NCBI RefSeq assembly: GCF_023898315.1
Contig: NC_064616.1
Coordinates: 545,901,602-545,965,601 of the forward strand
DNA from: Schistocerca nitens
Taxonomy: Eukaryota; Arthropoda; Insecta; Orthoptera; Acrididae
Direction: 5' to 3'
Length of the DNA: 64,000 bases
Shown one piece after another: positions 22,575-34,409 of this stretch; positions within the stretch are counted from its first letter, which is position 1, and every line of letters starts with the position of its first letter. Under the pieces are notes generated by a model, which worked only from the letters and a program-made list of their open reading frames with translations, did not search any database and was not told where the DNA came from. A program made the translations under genes and the position numbers.

Positions 22575-22980
22575 TGACACTCCTGAAAGCTATTTTATTC
22601 GCAAAAGTAGTTTTATTTTATAAACCAAAGCTGGTGTCCGAAACATCGGTAATGAATTTAAATCTACCCTGTGAAGTTGTACGCAATACACTAAGATGCT
22701 TCGTAACATAGGTTAGGAACGCAAGATCGAGTAGACACTGGAGGTGATCAAAAGACTTTCACTGGCGTTCCATTCATGTCCATGAATAATGCTATGTACT
22801 TATACATGTTGAAAATACGTTCTAGGCCAACGCGCTGTTTTCACTGCTTCAGGAGCTTCGTGATGAATAACTGTCAATGTACCATCATTGTGAGTAACAT
22901 GAGTCTGTTCCTCTTAATATGTTTCAAGGAAGAGGTAAATCCGAGGCCAAAATCACATACACTTATAAATAATAGTAACA

Positions 22981-23180
22981 AAAAATGGTTGAAATGGCTC
23001 TCAGCACTATGGGACTTAACATCTGTGGTCATCAGTCCCCTAGAACGTAGAACTACTTAAACCTAACTAACCTAAGGACATCACACACATCCATGCCCGA
23101 GGCAGGATTCGAACCTGCGACCGTAGCAGTCGCGCTGTTCCAGACTGAGCGCCTAGAACCGCGAGACCACCGCGGCCGGC
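22981..23180 (-). mobile_element. tRNA-derived SINE (major family)
   Basis: Minus-strand copy with perfect B box and GGCCGGC head. Flanked by AATAGTAAC and AATATTAGTAAC; copy B at about 47,565 has ATAATAGTAACATT uninterrupted, an empty site. Confidence 0.95.
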
Positions 23181-23346
23181 AATATTAGTAACATTTTCAA
23201 GTAACGACATACATCAACATGGACGTTCTTCCTTCTCTCTTTCCAGTTTTAGCTCGAAAATGTTGGCCTTCCTTTACTCCATATCAAAGGTTATCAGAAA
23301 TTTCCTTCACATTTTATTTCTCTCACGTCGATTAAACAGCATTAAA

Positions 23347-23557
23347 TGGTTCAAATGGCTCTGAGCACTATGGGACTTAACAGCTATGGTCATCAGTCCC
23401 CTAGAACTTAGAACTACTTAAACCTAACTAACCTAAGGACAACACACAACACCCAGTCATCACGAGGCAGAGAAAATCCCTGACCCCGCCGGGAATCGAA
23501 CCCGGGACCCCGTGCTCGGGAAGCGAGAACGCTACCGCGAGACCACGAGCTGCGGAC
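23347..23557 (-). mobile_element. SINE with a different tRNA head and the common tail
   Basis: The 3' half is the major-family body and tail. The head is different: on the minus strand it reads GTGGTCTCGCGGTAGCG, CTTCCCGAG and then GGGTTCGATTCCCGG, a tRNA-Gly-like fold with a CCC anticodon position. The target duplication is TAAACAGCATTAAA / TAAACACCATTAAA (23,333-23,346; 23,558-23,571). Copy B near 47,740 lacks it. Confidence 0.93.
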
Positions 23558-24609
23558 TAAACACCATTAAAAACGGGCACTAAGAGCCGTTTGGCGTTTC
23601 AATAAAAAAAAAACTTTCTTCTACTATGCTGGGTTAAAGCATAGGGATTCGTCCGATTTTCGTTTTGGGGGTCTCAGTACATCCTGAGCTATTAGCCTCT
23701 TCTTAATTTTGTCCTAGCGCGAACGCCAGCACTACCGACACGAAGTAAACAGGCTGGTCTTGCAGTGCACGCATCAATAACAAGCGAGTAAGGATAACAG
23801 GGAGGTGGAGAGAGAACTGCTGGCTGACAGCGCCAGCGGACAAGCAGTGTACGCACCCACATGAGCCCACTCCCACAAAAGCGCATTTGCCTAACCTTAT
23901 CCCAACAGCTTGTAGTGTCCCGGCCGCTTGGCGATATGATGTGTCACACGAGTTGAAAATATGCCAGTAGAAGCCAATTCTGACGTCAGTGCTTGTGAGC
24001 GTTATGTGGTATCTTCTATGCGTTATTTGGTCTTGGTAGATAGCTTGTGTTCTACTAAACACTCAAACGTTCATAAACGGAGTAAATTAGATAGTTTTTT
24101 TCAGTCTCTGACGTGAAGATATACCAAATGTTGTTAAGTACTTCCTATTTTGTCTGTTTCGTTGTGTGTAACTTCAGCCGTATCTTTATAGCACTCTGCC
24201 AAATAACGTCCAGTTTTTTTGTAATCATGTTGATCAGTTTTTGTATCTTTATGAAGTTAAAATTGAATGATTGTCTGTCTGAGGGCTAGTAGTAGAACTG
24301 ATATTTACTAACAATATCCGAAATATTTCTATTATGTATGCACTAAAAACACGAGAATTGTGAGTTTAAATTCTGCTTAGACCACAGAAAAAATTTTGAC
24401 ACCTGGAAATCTGACTTCCATTTCGATCCGATGCCTGTAAATTCCACCTGCGGGATAGTAGACGTACTGATAAAGGTTTCAACGTCGTCTGCAAACAGAT
24501 AGCGTAGTGGAATAGTTATCAGGGTACCATCTGTGTCCATCTCTTAACAGTTAATGTTCACAGCGAGAAAACTCACTGTGGTATAAACGTGTGAAGCAAG
24601 CAGGCAACC

Positions 24610-25765
24610 ATGCCAAAGAGAAGCACTTGAGCTTCGTACAGCGAAATGAGCGAGACTGAAAGGGGTCAAACTGTGGCCTTCCGAGATGAGGGATGGTCCT
24701 TTCGGAGCATTGCCACACAAGTCGGACGTGCTGTGTTAGCTGTGCAGCGATGCTGGTATCAGTTCACACGTGAAATTCTCATAACTGTTGCCGAGGTTCT
24801 CGACGTCCATGCAGCACAGACGCTCCCCTGGACCATTGTTTTGTAAGGGCAGCAGTGCCACACCATAAAGCTACCACGGCACAAATACGGAACTTTGTGA
24901 GCCCATTTCTGCCAACACAAACTGCTTCGAACTGGTTACTGGCAGTGGGATTACGGGCACAGAGTCCTATAGCCCGTCATCAACTCACGCCACAGCATCG
25001 ACGTGCACCGCAGTACTGGTACCATCAGAGGGTCACTTGGCAGATGGAATGGCGCATGGTCTGCAGCGATGAAAGTAGATTCTGCCTGCACGCAAGTGAT
25101 GGTCGTTTGTGCGTACGACATAGACCTGCTCAGAGCTGTCTCGTAGAGGGTATCCGTCCATGACACACTGCCCCACCCCTCGTCCCCCGTCCGCCACCAA
25201 TGCCTCATCATCTCTGGTATGATAAACCGCAACGTTTGTTCACCTTTGGTGTTTCTGGGGGAGACGCTAACCAGCGCTCGGTATGTGCAGAAAGTTATTA
25301 GACCAGTTCTATTACCGTTCTTGCAACAGGAATATGATGTGTGGTTCCAACAGTATAATGCTCACCAACCCGCCTGCCGTGGAAGTCAATGTACTCTGCT
25401 AGACAGGCAGCAACTTCTGTGGCCAGCACGGTCTCCTGCTTTGCCTCCTGTCGAGCATGTTTGGGATGCGATGGGACGAGAAGTAGCTCGTGCGATTCGT
25501 CAACCAACATATTTCACAGAACTACGTGAACAGGTCGAGCAGGCGTGGTATGACGTATCCCAGGACAGTATTCGCCATCTGTACAATAGAGTGGATGCCA
25601 GAGTCAGTGCCTGCATTGATGCCAATGGAGGCTGCACCAGGTGCTAAAATGTGTGTCTCAGTATGTGTCGACAACTGGTTCCTCAGAATCGCTTCTATGT
25701 TGATCAGTAACTCTAATACTTCCGTCCACATTATATGCACTGTAGCAACAATAAATCTTGAGTGA
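24610..25765 (+). pseudogene. Tc1-like transposase pseudogene
   Basis: ATG at 24,610 is followed six codons later by a stop. The frame then reads SETERGQTVAFRDEGWSF (paired-type HTH), and later pieces in other frames give VCSDESRFCLHASDGR (first Asp), WFQQYNAHQP (where Q-D-N should hold the second Asp, now Tyr) and WPARSPALPPVEHVWDAMG (Glu kept). The final piece ends at 25,647 (RVDARVSACIDANGG). A terminal repeat is not clearly seen; GCACTGTAGCAACAATAAAT near 25,740 may be the right end. At least two frame changes. Confidence 0.88.
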
Positions 25766-27710
25766 ATTTTGGCATATAAAATAGCCTATTATTTTTTTTC
25801 CGGCAGTTTGATTCGTTCTAAATTATGTATACATCCCACGTTATTCATATCAAACATACCCCTAAAAGCTGGTAAGAACATCTTACTCCAACACGACATT
25901 TTCCAGATAAGTCCGACATGTATCAAGTTTCTCCAGGCGTTGCAGCAATCCTCATGTGTCTTAATGTTCTCACAGCCAACTCCAGAAACAGGAATGCTAA
26001 TGGTGTCTTTTTCCTCATGAGCATTGTCTTAGTACAAAGACGTATAGGTACCAAATTTTATTGAAATGCTCCAGATCGCCAGTGATATTCTGGGTCATAC
26101 ACACCCAGATACAAAATTGTAATTTGTTATATGTTTCTGACAAAAGTTATTAAGTTACTAAGTATTAGCACATGTTGCTCAATATAAGATTTCATTCTTT
26201 ACATTGCGAAAAGTGTTCGGCACAACTGACATTGACAGACAAGATTGACTTTTTTTAGAAGTATGACTTAGTTATGGCTTAAGTTGCGTCGTAGAATACT
26301 ACGTAAATTTTAAACCAACAGTGTGCTTGACTTCATGTTTGTACAAAATGCCATCGCTGGTTCAATATTTCATCGTACTACGAAAAAAGTATCTTCGAAC
26401 CTTTGTAAAGTTGGCGCTAAATGGCATGTCCTTCAGTAATGTTGCTCTTGAAGGAGCTAGAAAACCTCACAGAATCCGCTTTAGTATTTAGGAATCTTAA
26501 GCCTTTCCCTACTGTGACAATAAAGTTACGTGCCTTAACTTGTGTTAGGAAATGCAAACATTTCTTCAGCTTTCTTCTGGTTTGAGAACACGTCTGTGGC
26601 CATGACGAGGAACTATTCTTCATTAGGTCAGAAATCTCCTAAAAATAAAAATCCGGCAGCGTCGATTACGCTTTCTCTAATTACTGTAAGTGTTACTGAT
26701 ATTTGGGTATGAATCAACAAGGAGTAAACATGTGCAGTTTAGCACTCTACCACGAATTTGGTGAATCGTTTCAGCTTTGTTTCCGACTATTTTGCAACCG
26801 CCACGCTACAATAATTTGTTTCACAGGAATATGAAATCATGCCAGCAGAAAGCGAAAAGGGAGCGTCGTCAACGCCACCCCTAAAGCTGTGGGTAGCAAA
26901 AATTGAAAAAATATAACAGACATCCAAAAGCAGAGTTCTACTAGCGATATTTTTTACTTACGTATTCAGCATGTAGCTGTTGGCTAATGATTTGTAGGTA
27001 CGTTAGTCCCAATAGAATCACTTTATAGAGCTAACAAGATGGAGTGGTGTAATACTATTGACGGTGATTATCGGACCTGCTGCCCTAACTATTATTTCCT
27101 CCCGCTGTCTCTATGTAAGTAATAATTTCCTTGCAAGGTCATCCTGTCTCCTTTTCGGAGGCTGCATCAGAGACCGAAACATACAATAGGTCCTTAAAAC
27201 AGAAAATAATGCAGAATAAAAGACAGAGGATAAAATCCACAAAGAATTTATAGAGAAGCAGAAAGCTACTTACTTTTTTATATACTGAACGGTAAAGACA
27301 AACAAAATGGAAGGAATTTTGTATATTAAGTTTTCCAAATGATTACTAATACATCCAATAGACCCGTGATTGTGGTCATGGTATTTATCATTTCCCCTTC
27401 TGTATATGCAGGTCGTATTTGTGACCGGATTTTATACCAACTGAATATTCGGTCCTCTTTTTTTGTAAGGGGTCTACGAAACTGTCACTAAGTCACCTAC
27501 TCGTGTGTTGGAAACATGTAGGAAATGTCAATGGTTTACAAGCATATTATGTACTATTTATGCTATCGTTCCGATTTAATATTCTGAAGCGGCGAAACTT
27601 CGTTCCTAGCTGTATGAAAGGGAATCGACAGGGACAGCACTACTCAGCTTGAATACACGTCGACCGCACATTCGATTACACATGTGTTTTTTCATAAAGG
27701 CCCAAAAATA
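25766..27710. other. No recognised feature
   Basis: AT-rich sequence with only short frames. I see no SINE head, terminal repeat or protein family here. The sequence ends at the TA that precedes the next Tc1 element. Confidence 0.6.
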
Positions 27711-28586
27711 CACTATGTGGTTAAAAGTATCCGGACACCTGACTAAAAATGTCTACAAGTTCGTGGCGCCCTCCATCGTTAATGCTGGAAGTCAGTATGG
27801 TGTTGGCCCACCCTTAGCCTTTATGACAGCTTCCAGCCTCGCAGGCATACGTTCAGTCTGCTGCTGGAAGTTTTCTTGGGGAATGGCAGCCCATTCATCA
27901 TGGAGTGCTGCACTGAGAAGAGGCATCGGTATCGGTCGGCGAGGCCTGGCACGAAGTCAGCGTCCGAAACCACCCAAAGGTGTTCTATAGGATTCAATTC
28001 AGAACTCTGTGCAGGGAAGTCCATTACAGGAATGTTATTGTCGTGTAACCACTACAGTCCGTGCATCATGAATCGGTGCTCGATCGTGTTGACAGATGAA
28101 ATCGCCATCCCCGAATTACTCTTCAACAGTGGGAAGCAAGAAGGTACATAAAACAGCAAAATAGGCCTGTGGTGTGATAGTACCAAGCAAAACAACAATG
28201 GGTGCAAGCCCCCTCCATGAACAACGCGACCACACCATAATACCAACGCCTCCGATTTGTACTGTTGGCACTACACACAATGGCAGATTGCGTTTACCGG
28301 GCGTTCGCCATACCCACACCCTGCCATCGGATCGCAACATTGTGTACCTTGATTAGTCACCTCAGACAACGGTTTTCCGCTGTTTAATCGTCCGATGTTT
28401 ACGCTTCTTACACCAAACGAGGGGTCGTATGTCAATTACCGACGTAATGTGTAGCTTTTGGGCAGGCGCTCGACCAACAAATCCAAGTGTTCCCACTTCC
28501 TGCCTAAATATCATAGTACTTGCAGTGGATGCTGATGCAATTTGGAATTCCTATGTGATGATCTGGATAGATGTCTGCCTATTATA
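27711..28586 (-). pseudogene. Tc1-like element fragment, 3' half
   Basis: Begins after TA with CACTATGTGGTTAAAAGTAT, the same terminal repeat that closes the element at 49,550. Minus-strand pieces read FPAQSSELNPIEHLWV (catalytic Glu block) and GGVGIMVWSRCSWRGLAPIV (between the first and second Asp). The right part is lost where a SINE begins. The last 210 bp align with 48,761-48,975. Confidence 0.9.
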
Positions 28587-28633
28587 CAGCCGGTCGGTGT
28601 GGCCTAGCGGTTCGGGGCACTTCAGTCTGGAAC
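28587..28633 (+). mobile_element. SINE head, 5' part of a split SINE
   Basis: GGTCGGTGTGGCCTAGCGG then TTCAGTCTGGAAC match the first 45 bases of the major SINE family. The SINE resumes with CGTGAGACTGCTACGG at 34,410, so LINE sequence entered at the GGAAC/CG position. Confidence 0.88.
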
Positions 28634-29193
28634 AAAGTAAGAGATTTTTCGGCTATTTTTAGGTTTCAGATATATATTTTAACTGTTTTTGTGATAATAT
28701 TTACTATATAAGTGACTTATTAGTGGTTTCTTCATTCACCTCTGCATTTCTTGTGTTGTGGCCTGATATTTGTGAGTGTTTCGTATCGAGCAACTTAACC
28801 TCTTACCCGTGTTTACATTCCGCGCTGACCAGTTGCAGCTGTAGCGGCGCATCGAAAGCTAAGTACTAATTAATTGTTTGTGTGTAGTAGTTTATTTAGG
28901 AACTTTAGTAGTCTTCAACCGGTGTTCTTGGTGTTTTCCGGTGAAATAACTTCAGAAGAAATTTTTGCGAACTACTTTCAGTTTCGTTACTGTCATTAGA
29001 CGTTTGATTTTCTTTTTGTGTTAGTATTTTGTTATATTCTCATTTGTTGTTGATTAATACTGTCAATAATAGTAGTTACTTCCCTTGTAGAGCAAGTTTG
29101 TGATTATTGTAGTCAGTTTTTAACATCTTCTTATTGTAGTAGCGGAACTTAGATAAAGTTGTTTTCTTGTTTCAATAATTGTAAAATTTTACC

Positions 29194-30216
29194 ATGAGTG
29201 AGAAGTGTGGGCTTTGCCGTAGGTTCGTGAGCAGTGGATTGCGGTGTGAGACTTGTTCGAAGTATTTTCACTGTGGGAAATGCAGTGGGGAAGCCAGTGG
29301 GCATTCTGGTGAGATCCTCTCCTGGAACTGCAGGTTATGTAGCAAGAGTAAGTTGATAGAGGAGCAGGAGCGTAGGATCTGTGCCCTTCAGGTGCAGTTG
29401 AAAAACGCACAGGAGGAGCTAGATAGGATGAGGAGGGAGAAGGGGGTTGGGGAATGGGAGCTGGCTGTTGGCAAGAGATCTGCTAGGAGGAGATTTTCAG
29501 ATAGTTTTACTATTGGTGTTTGTAATAGGTATGACCAACTGTCAGAGTCTAGTGGAGAGGAATCTCTAGTAGCTGTAGATGTAGGAAGTATGCAGCAGAC
29601 CTCAGCATTTACGGTGGCTAGGACAGTTGCAAAGTCTAAGAGAAAGAAGAAGGTTCTGCTGTTAGGTAGTTCTCATGGTAGAGGTGTAGGCCAGCAGTTG
29701 CAGGAAGTTTTGGGGAGTGAGTACCAGGTCACCAGCATTTTGAAGCCTAATGCCGGATTGGCTCAGGTGACTTTTAACATAGGGGGGTTATGTAGGGATT
29801 TTACTAAAGAGGATCAGGTAGTGATTGTGGGTGGGGCTGGTAATAGTATTGATAGGGATGGGGAGTATGACATAGATGGTGACCTGGAAAAGATAGCCAC
29901 TCAGACTGGCAACACGAATGTGCATTTCGTGGAACTGTTTCAGCGTCACGATCGGCCTCATCTTAATACAGCCGTCAGGCGTAATAACATGAGACTTGAG
30001 GGTCCGCTGATGACAGAAGGCATGAGTCACATTTCAGTGGTGTCGGTGGAGTTTATCGGCAGGACGGGTTTCACTAGACATGGCCTACACCTCAACAGGT
30101 ATGGAAAGGGGAGGTTGGCAAAACTTATAGGTGGCAGCATAGGTGGGGGTGGTGGGATCACTCATGGGAAAATTCCGGTAGTTGTGGGTGTTAGAGCTGT
30201 ACCTTTTTTAGATTGA
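29194..30216 (+). CDS. LINE A ORF1: PHD finger, coiled coil, SGNH esterase-like
   Basis: A 340-residue intact frame. Residues 5-49 form a C4HC3 PHD-type zinc finger (C5, C8, C18, C21, H26, C30, C46, C49, with Trp two before C46). A helical, E/K/R-rich stretch follows (about 53-85). From about 148 there is an SGNH/GDSL-like fold: VLLLGSSHGRG (nucleophile Ser block), VVIVGGAGNSID (G-G-x-x-N block) and FTRHGLHLNRYGKGRLA (the His block near the C end). CR1-type ORF1 proteins of this layout bind nucleic acid and carry esterase activity; the exact role in transposition is not settled. The stop overlaps the start region of ORF2. Start chosen at the first ATG, right before the finger. Confidence 0.9.
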   Translation: MSEKCGLCRRFVSSGLRCETCSKYFHCGKCSGEASGHSGEILSWNCRLCSKSKLIEEQERRICALQVQLKNAQEELDRMRREKGVGEWELAVGKRSARRRFSDSFTIGVCNRYDQLSESSGEESLVAVDVGSMQQTSAFTVARTVAKSKRKKKVLLLGSSHGRGVGQQLQEVLGSEYQVTSILKPNAGLAQVTFNIGGLCRDFTKEDQVVIVGGAGNSIDRDGEYDIDGDLEKIATQTGNTNVHFVELFQRHDRPHLNTAVRRNNMRLEGPLMTEGMSHISVVSVEFIGRTGFTRHGLHLNRYGKGRLAKLIGGSIGGGGGITHGKIPVVVGVRAVPFLD

Positions 30217-33191
30217 AGTCAGCTGATAGGTATTCCTGCTTAAGGGAAGTCTCTCTAACAAAGAAACCACTTTCTACAAAGCTTGGGTATCCGATTAATG
30301 AGGGAATTAGTATATTTCATCAAAATATACAAGGTATTAGAGATAAAGTTAGTGAACTGCTTATAGATGTTGACTCTGAAATTATTGGTATATCTGAACA
30401 CTTCTTAAATAAGGAGATAATTCAGAGGCTTCCTTTACCAGGATACAGGTTGGCTGGCAGCTTTTCTAGGAGCTCTTTGCGGTGTGGGGGAGTAGCCATG
30501 TATGTGAAAAACGGTATCCTATTTGAGTCAATTGATGTTTCAAAGTACTGCACTGAAAAGGTGTTTGAATGTTGTGCAGGTGTGGTTAAATTTAGTGGAG
30601 CTAAACTTCTTACTGTTGTTATTTATAGATCCCCAGACTCCGATTTCACAACATTTTTGCTAAAGCTAGAGGAGGTTCTTGGTTCACTTTATAGGAAATA
30701 CAAAAAGTTAGTTATATGTGGTGACTTTAATATTAATTGTATAAGTGATTGTGCAAGGAAAAGGATGCTGGTAGACCTCCTTAATTCATATAATCTTATG
30801 CAAACCGTATTCTTTCCAACGAGAGTGCAAGGGAACAGTAGAACAACCATAGACAATATTTTTGTTCATTCGTCATTATTAGAAGGGCATTCTGTTAGCA
30901 AAAAGGTGAATGGCCTTTCAGATCATGATGCACAAATTTTAAGTCTAAAAGATTTTTGTGCTGCAACACATGTTAAATATAGTTACCAACTTTTTAGGAA
31001 AGCTGATCCAGTTGCTGTACAGACTTTTGTAAACCTTATCAAGGAACAAGAGTGGCAAGATGTTTATAGTGCTGATACAGTAGACGATAAATATAATGCT
31101 TTCCTCAAGACTTTTCTCGTGCTCTTTGAAAGTTGCTTTCCGTTAGAACGTTCAAAACAGGGTACTAGCACGAACAGGCAGCCTGGGTGGCTGACTAAAG
31201 GGATAAGAATATCTTGTAGAACAAAGTGGCAATTATATCAAAACGTTAGAAACAGTCACAATCTAAATGCAGCAGCCCATTACAAACAGTATTGTAAGGT
31301 GCTTAAAAAAGTTATTAGGAAGGCAAAAAGTATGTGGTATGCAGATAGAATAGCTAAGTCTCAGGATAAAATTAAAACCATATGGTCAGTCGTAAAGGAA
31401 GTGGCTGGTCTGCAGAGACAGGTCGAGAATATAGAATCAGTGCGTAGTGGGGATGTCCGTGTTACTGATAAGTCGCATATATGTACAGTACTTAATAATC
31501 ACTTTCTGAATATAGCAGGTGAACTAAATAGAAACCTAGTCCCAACAGGGAATCATATAGCGCTCTTAGAAAAAAGTATTCCGAGACTGTTACCTGAAAT
31601 GCTCCTCCATGATACTGACAAGAGGGAGATTGAGTTAATAATTAAATCACTAAAGACCAAGAACTCTCATGGATATGACGGGGTATCTAGCAGAATACTG
31701 AAGTATTGTTCCACGTATGTTAGCTCAGTGCTTAGCCATATCTGTAACTTTTCCTCTAGGAGTGGTCGGTTTCCTGACCGATTAAAGTACTCGGTAGTGA
31801 AGCCACTTTATAAAAAGGGAGACAGGGATAATGTTGACAATTATAGACCTATTTCTATGCCATCGGTGTTTGCTAAAGTTATCGAGAAGGTTGTATATAC
31901 AAGGTTACTGCAGCATTTAAATTCACATAATTTGCTGTCAAATGTACAGTTTGGTTTTAGAAATGGCTTAACATCTGAAAATGCTATAGTCTCTTGTCTC
32001 TGTGAGGTTTTGGACGGATTAAATAAAAGGTTGCGAACGTTAGGTATTTTCTTTGATTTAACGAAGGCTTTTGACTGTGTTGACCACAAAATATTACTGC
32101 AGAAGTTGGAACATTATGGAGTAAGGGGAGTAGCTGACAGTTGGTTCGCCTCCTACTTTAAGAACAGAAAGCAGAAGGTAATCCTCCGCAATATTGAGAG
32201 TGGTAATGATGTTCAGTCCCAATGGGGAACTGTTAAATGGGGCGTTCCCCAAGGGTCGGTGCTGGGGCCACTGCTGTTTCTTATTTATATAAATGATATG
32301 CCTTCTAGTATTACAGGTGATTAAAAAATATTTCTGTTTGCTGATGACACCACCTTGGTAGTTAAGGATCTTGTGTGTAATATTGAAACATTATCAAATA
32401 ATGTAGTTCATGATATAAGTTCGTGGCTTGTGGAAAATAATTTGATGCTAAATCACAGTAAGACTCAGTTTTTACAGTTTCTAACTCACAATTCAACAAG
32501 AACTGACATTTTAATCAGACAGAAAGGGCACGTTACAAGCGAGACGGAACAGTTCAAGTTCCTAGGCGTATGGATAGATAGTAAGTTGTTGTGGAAAGCC
32601 CATGTTCAGGATCTTGTTCAGAAACTAAATGCCGCTTTATTTACCATTAGAACAGTATCTGAAATAAGTGACATTTCAACACGAAAAGTAGTATACTTCG
32701 CATATTTTCATACGCTTATGTCATATGGTATTATTTTTTGGGGTAATTCTTCTGATTCAAAAAGGGTATTTTTGGCTCAAAAACGGGCTGTTCGAGCTAT
32801 GTGTGGTGTAAGTTCGAAAACCTCTTGTCGACCCCTATTCAATAGTCTGGGAATTTTGACATTGCCCTCACAGTATGTATTTTCTTTAATGTCGTTTGTT
32901 GTTAGCAATATTAGCTTATTCCCAAGAGTTAGCAGCTTTCACTCAGTTAATACTAGGCAGAAATCAAATCTGCATGTGGAATGCACTTCCTTGACTCTTG
33001 TGCAGAAAGGAGTGCAGTATTCTGCTGCATCCATTTTCAATAAGCTACCACAAGAACTCAAAAACCTTAGCAGTAGCCCAAACACTTTTAAGTCTAAACT
33101 GAAGAGTTTCCTCATGGCTCACTCCTTCTATTCTGTCGAGGAGCTCCTGGAAGAGCTAAAAATTAAGAAAATTCCAGTGGTACATTCTTGA
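30213..33191 (+). pseudogene. LINE A ORF2: endonuclease and reverse transcriptase, one stop
   Basis: The open frame runs 30,213-32,321, a TAA follows (32,322-32,324), and the same frame continues open to 33,191, about 990 codons in all. The APE-type endonuclease comes first: FHQNIQGIRDK, IIGISEHFLN (Glu), VICGDFNIN, GLSDHDAQIL (final D-H). RT follows: KPLYKKGDRDNVDNYRPISM, FFDLTKAFDCVDH (Asp), WGVPQGSVLGPLLFLIYIND, then six codons past the stop FLFADDTTLV (Asp pair). The thumb has FKFLGVWIDSKLLW. Only this one nonsense change is visible. It overlaps the end of ORF1; the exact start is uncertain, as no ATG lies at the overlap and a TTG or reinitiation may be used. Confidence 0.93.
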
Positions 33192-33380
33192 TTTTCTTTG
33201 TTTAAACTAACGACTTGTCGCCTGAATATGTTTCTTATATTTCATTTCATTCTGTTTCTACAATCGTGTTATAATTTCATGTATTGACACGTTCCATGAC
33301 CATGGAGACTTCTCCTGAATGTGGTCCCACGGAACAATAAATAAATAAATAAATAAATAAAAGTATGAACAAAGTAAGAG

Positions 33381-34409
33381 CATATGGACTATCAGACCAG
33401 TTGTGTGATTGGATTGGAGAGTACCTAGATAACAGAACGCAGCATGTCATTCTCAACGGAGAGAGGTCTTCCGAAGTAAGAGTGATTTCAGGTGTGCCGA
33501 TGGGAGTGTCGTAGGACCGTTGCTATTCATAATACACATAAATGACCTGGTGGATAACATCGGAAGTTCACTTAGGCTTTTTGCGGATGTTGCTGTAGTA
33601 TATCGAGAGGTTGTAACAATGGAAAATTGTACTTAAATGCCGGAGGATCTGCAACAAATTGACGCATGGTGCAGGGAATAGCAATTGAATCTCAATGTAG
33701 ACAAGTGTAATGTGCTGCGAATACAAAGAAAGAAAGATCCTTTATCATTTAGCTAAAATAAAGCATGTCAGCAACTGGAAGCAGTTAATTCCATAATTTA
33801 TCTGGGAGTAGGCATTAGGAGTGATTTAAAATGGAATGATCATATAAAGTTGATCGTCGGTAAAGCAGATGCCAGACAGAGATTCATTAGAAGAATCCTA
33901 AGGAAATGCAATCCGAAAACAAAGGAAGTAGGTTACAGTACACTTGTTCGCCCACTGCTTGAATACTGCTCAGCAGTGTGGGATCCGTACCAGATAGGTT
34001 TGATAGAAGAGATAGAGAAGATCCAATGTAGAGCAGCTCGCTTCGTTACAGGATCATTTAGTAATCGCGAAAGCGTTACGGAGATGATAGATAAACTCCA
34101 GTGGAAGACTTTGCAGGAGAGACGCTCAGTAGCTCGGTACGGGCTTTTGTTGAAGTTTCGAGAACATACTTTCACCGAGGAGTCAAGCGGTATATTGCAC
34201 CCTCCTACGTATATCTCGCGAAGAGACCATAAGGATAAAATCAGAGAGATTAGAGCCCACACAGAGGCATACCGACAATCCTTCTTTCCACGAACAATAC
34301 GAGACTGGAATAGAAGGGAGAACGGATAGAGGTACTCGAAGTACCCTCCGCCACACACCGTCAGGTGGCTTGCGGAGTATGGATGTAGATGAAGATGTAG
34401 ATGTAGAAC
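33381..34409 (+). pseudogene. LINE B: 5'-truncated CR1/Jockey-like LINE
   Basis: Starts inside the RT: YLDNRTQHVILNGERSSEVR, then GVPMG-like block with a shift, then YLGVGIRSDLKWNDHIK and the long open C-terminal part (33,850-34,329: VGYSTLVRPLLEYCSAVWDP, IQCRAARFVTGSF). The FADD block has lost an Asp pair. It ends in GATGTAGATGTAGA repeats and GAAC, the same four bases found before it in the SINE. So it entered the SINE, and LINE A later entered at its 5' end. Confidence 0.9.

Larger units (their letters stand above)
22575..24616. repeat. Duplicated block, copy A, right part
   Basis: Continues the alignment with copy B (about 46,979-48,759) directly after the outer LTR element. Two SINEs here (22,981 and 23,347) have empty counterparts in B. 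The alignment runs through a region of short frames on the minus strand shared by both copies (around 23,690-24,062 and 47,880-48,246) that I cannot assign to a family, and ends at the start codon region of a Tc1-like transposase. Confidence 0.85.
28644..33366 (+). mobile_element. LINE A: near-complete CR1-like retrotransposon
   Basis: About 4.7 kb flanked by a perfect 14-bp duplication GAACAAAGTAAGAG (28,630-28,643; 33,367-33,380). It has a 0.55-kb leader, ORF1 (PHD and esterase), ORF2 (endonuclease and RT) and a 3' end in an AATA/AAAT short tandem tail (33,335-33,361). ORF1 with PHD plus SGNH esterase, and a microsatellite tail instead of poly(A), are features of the CR1/L2/L3 side of the LINE tree. 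The leader suggests a full-length insertion. Confidence 0.95.
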
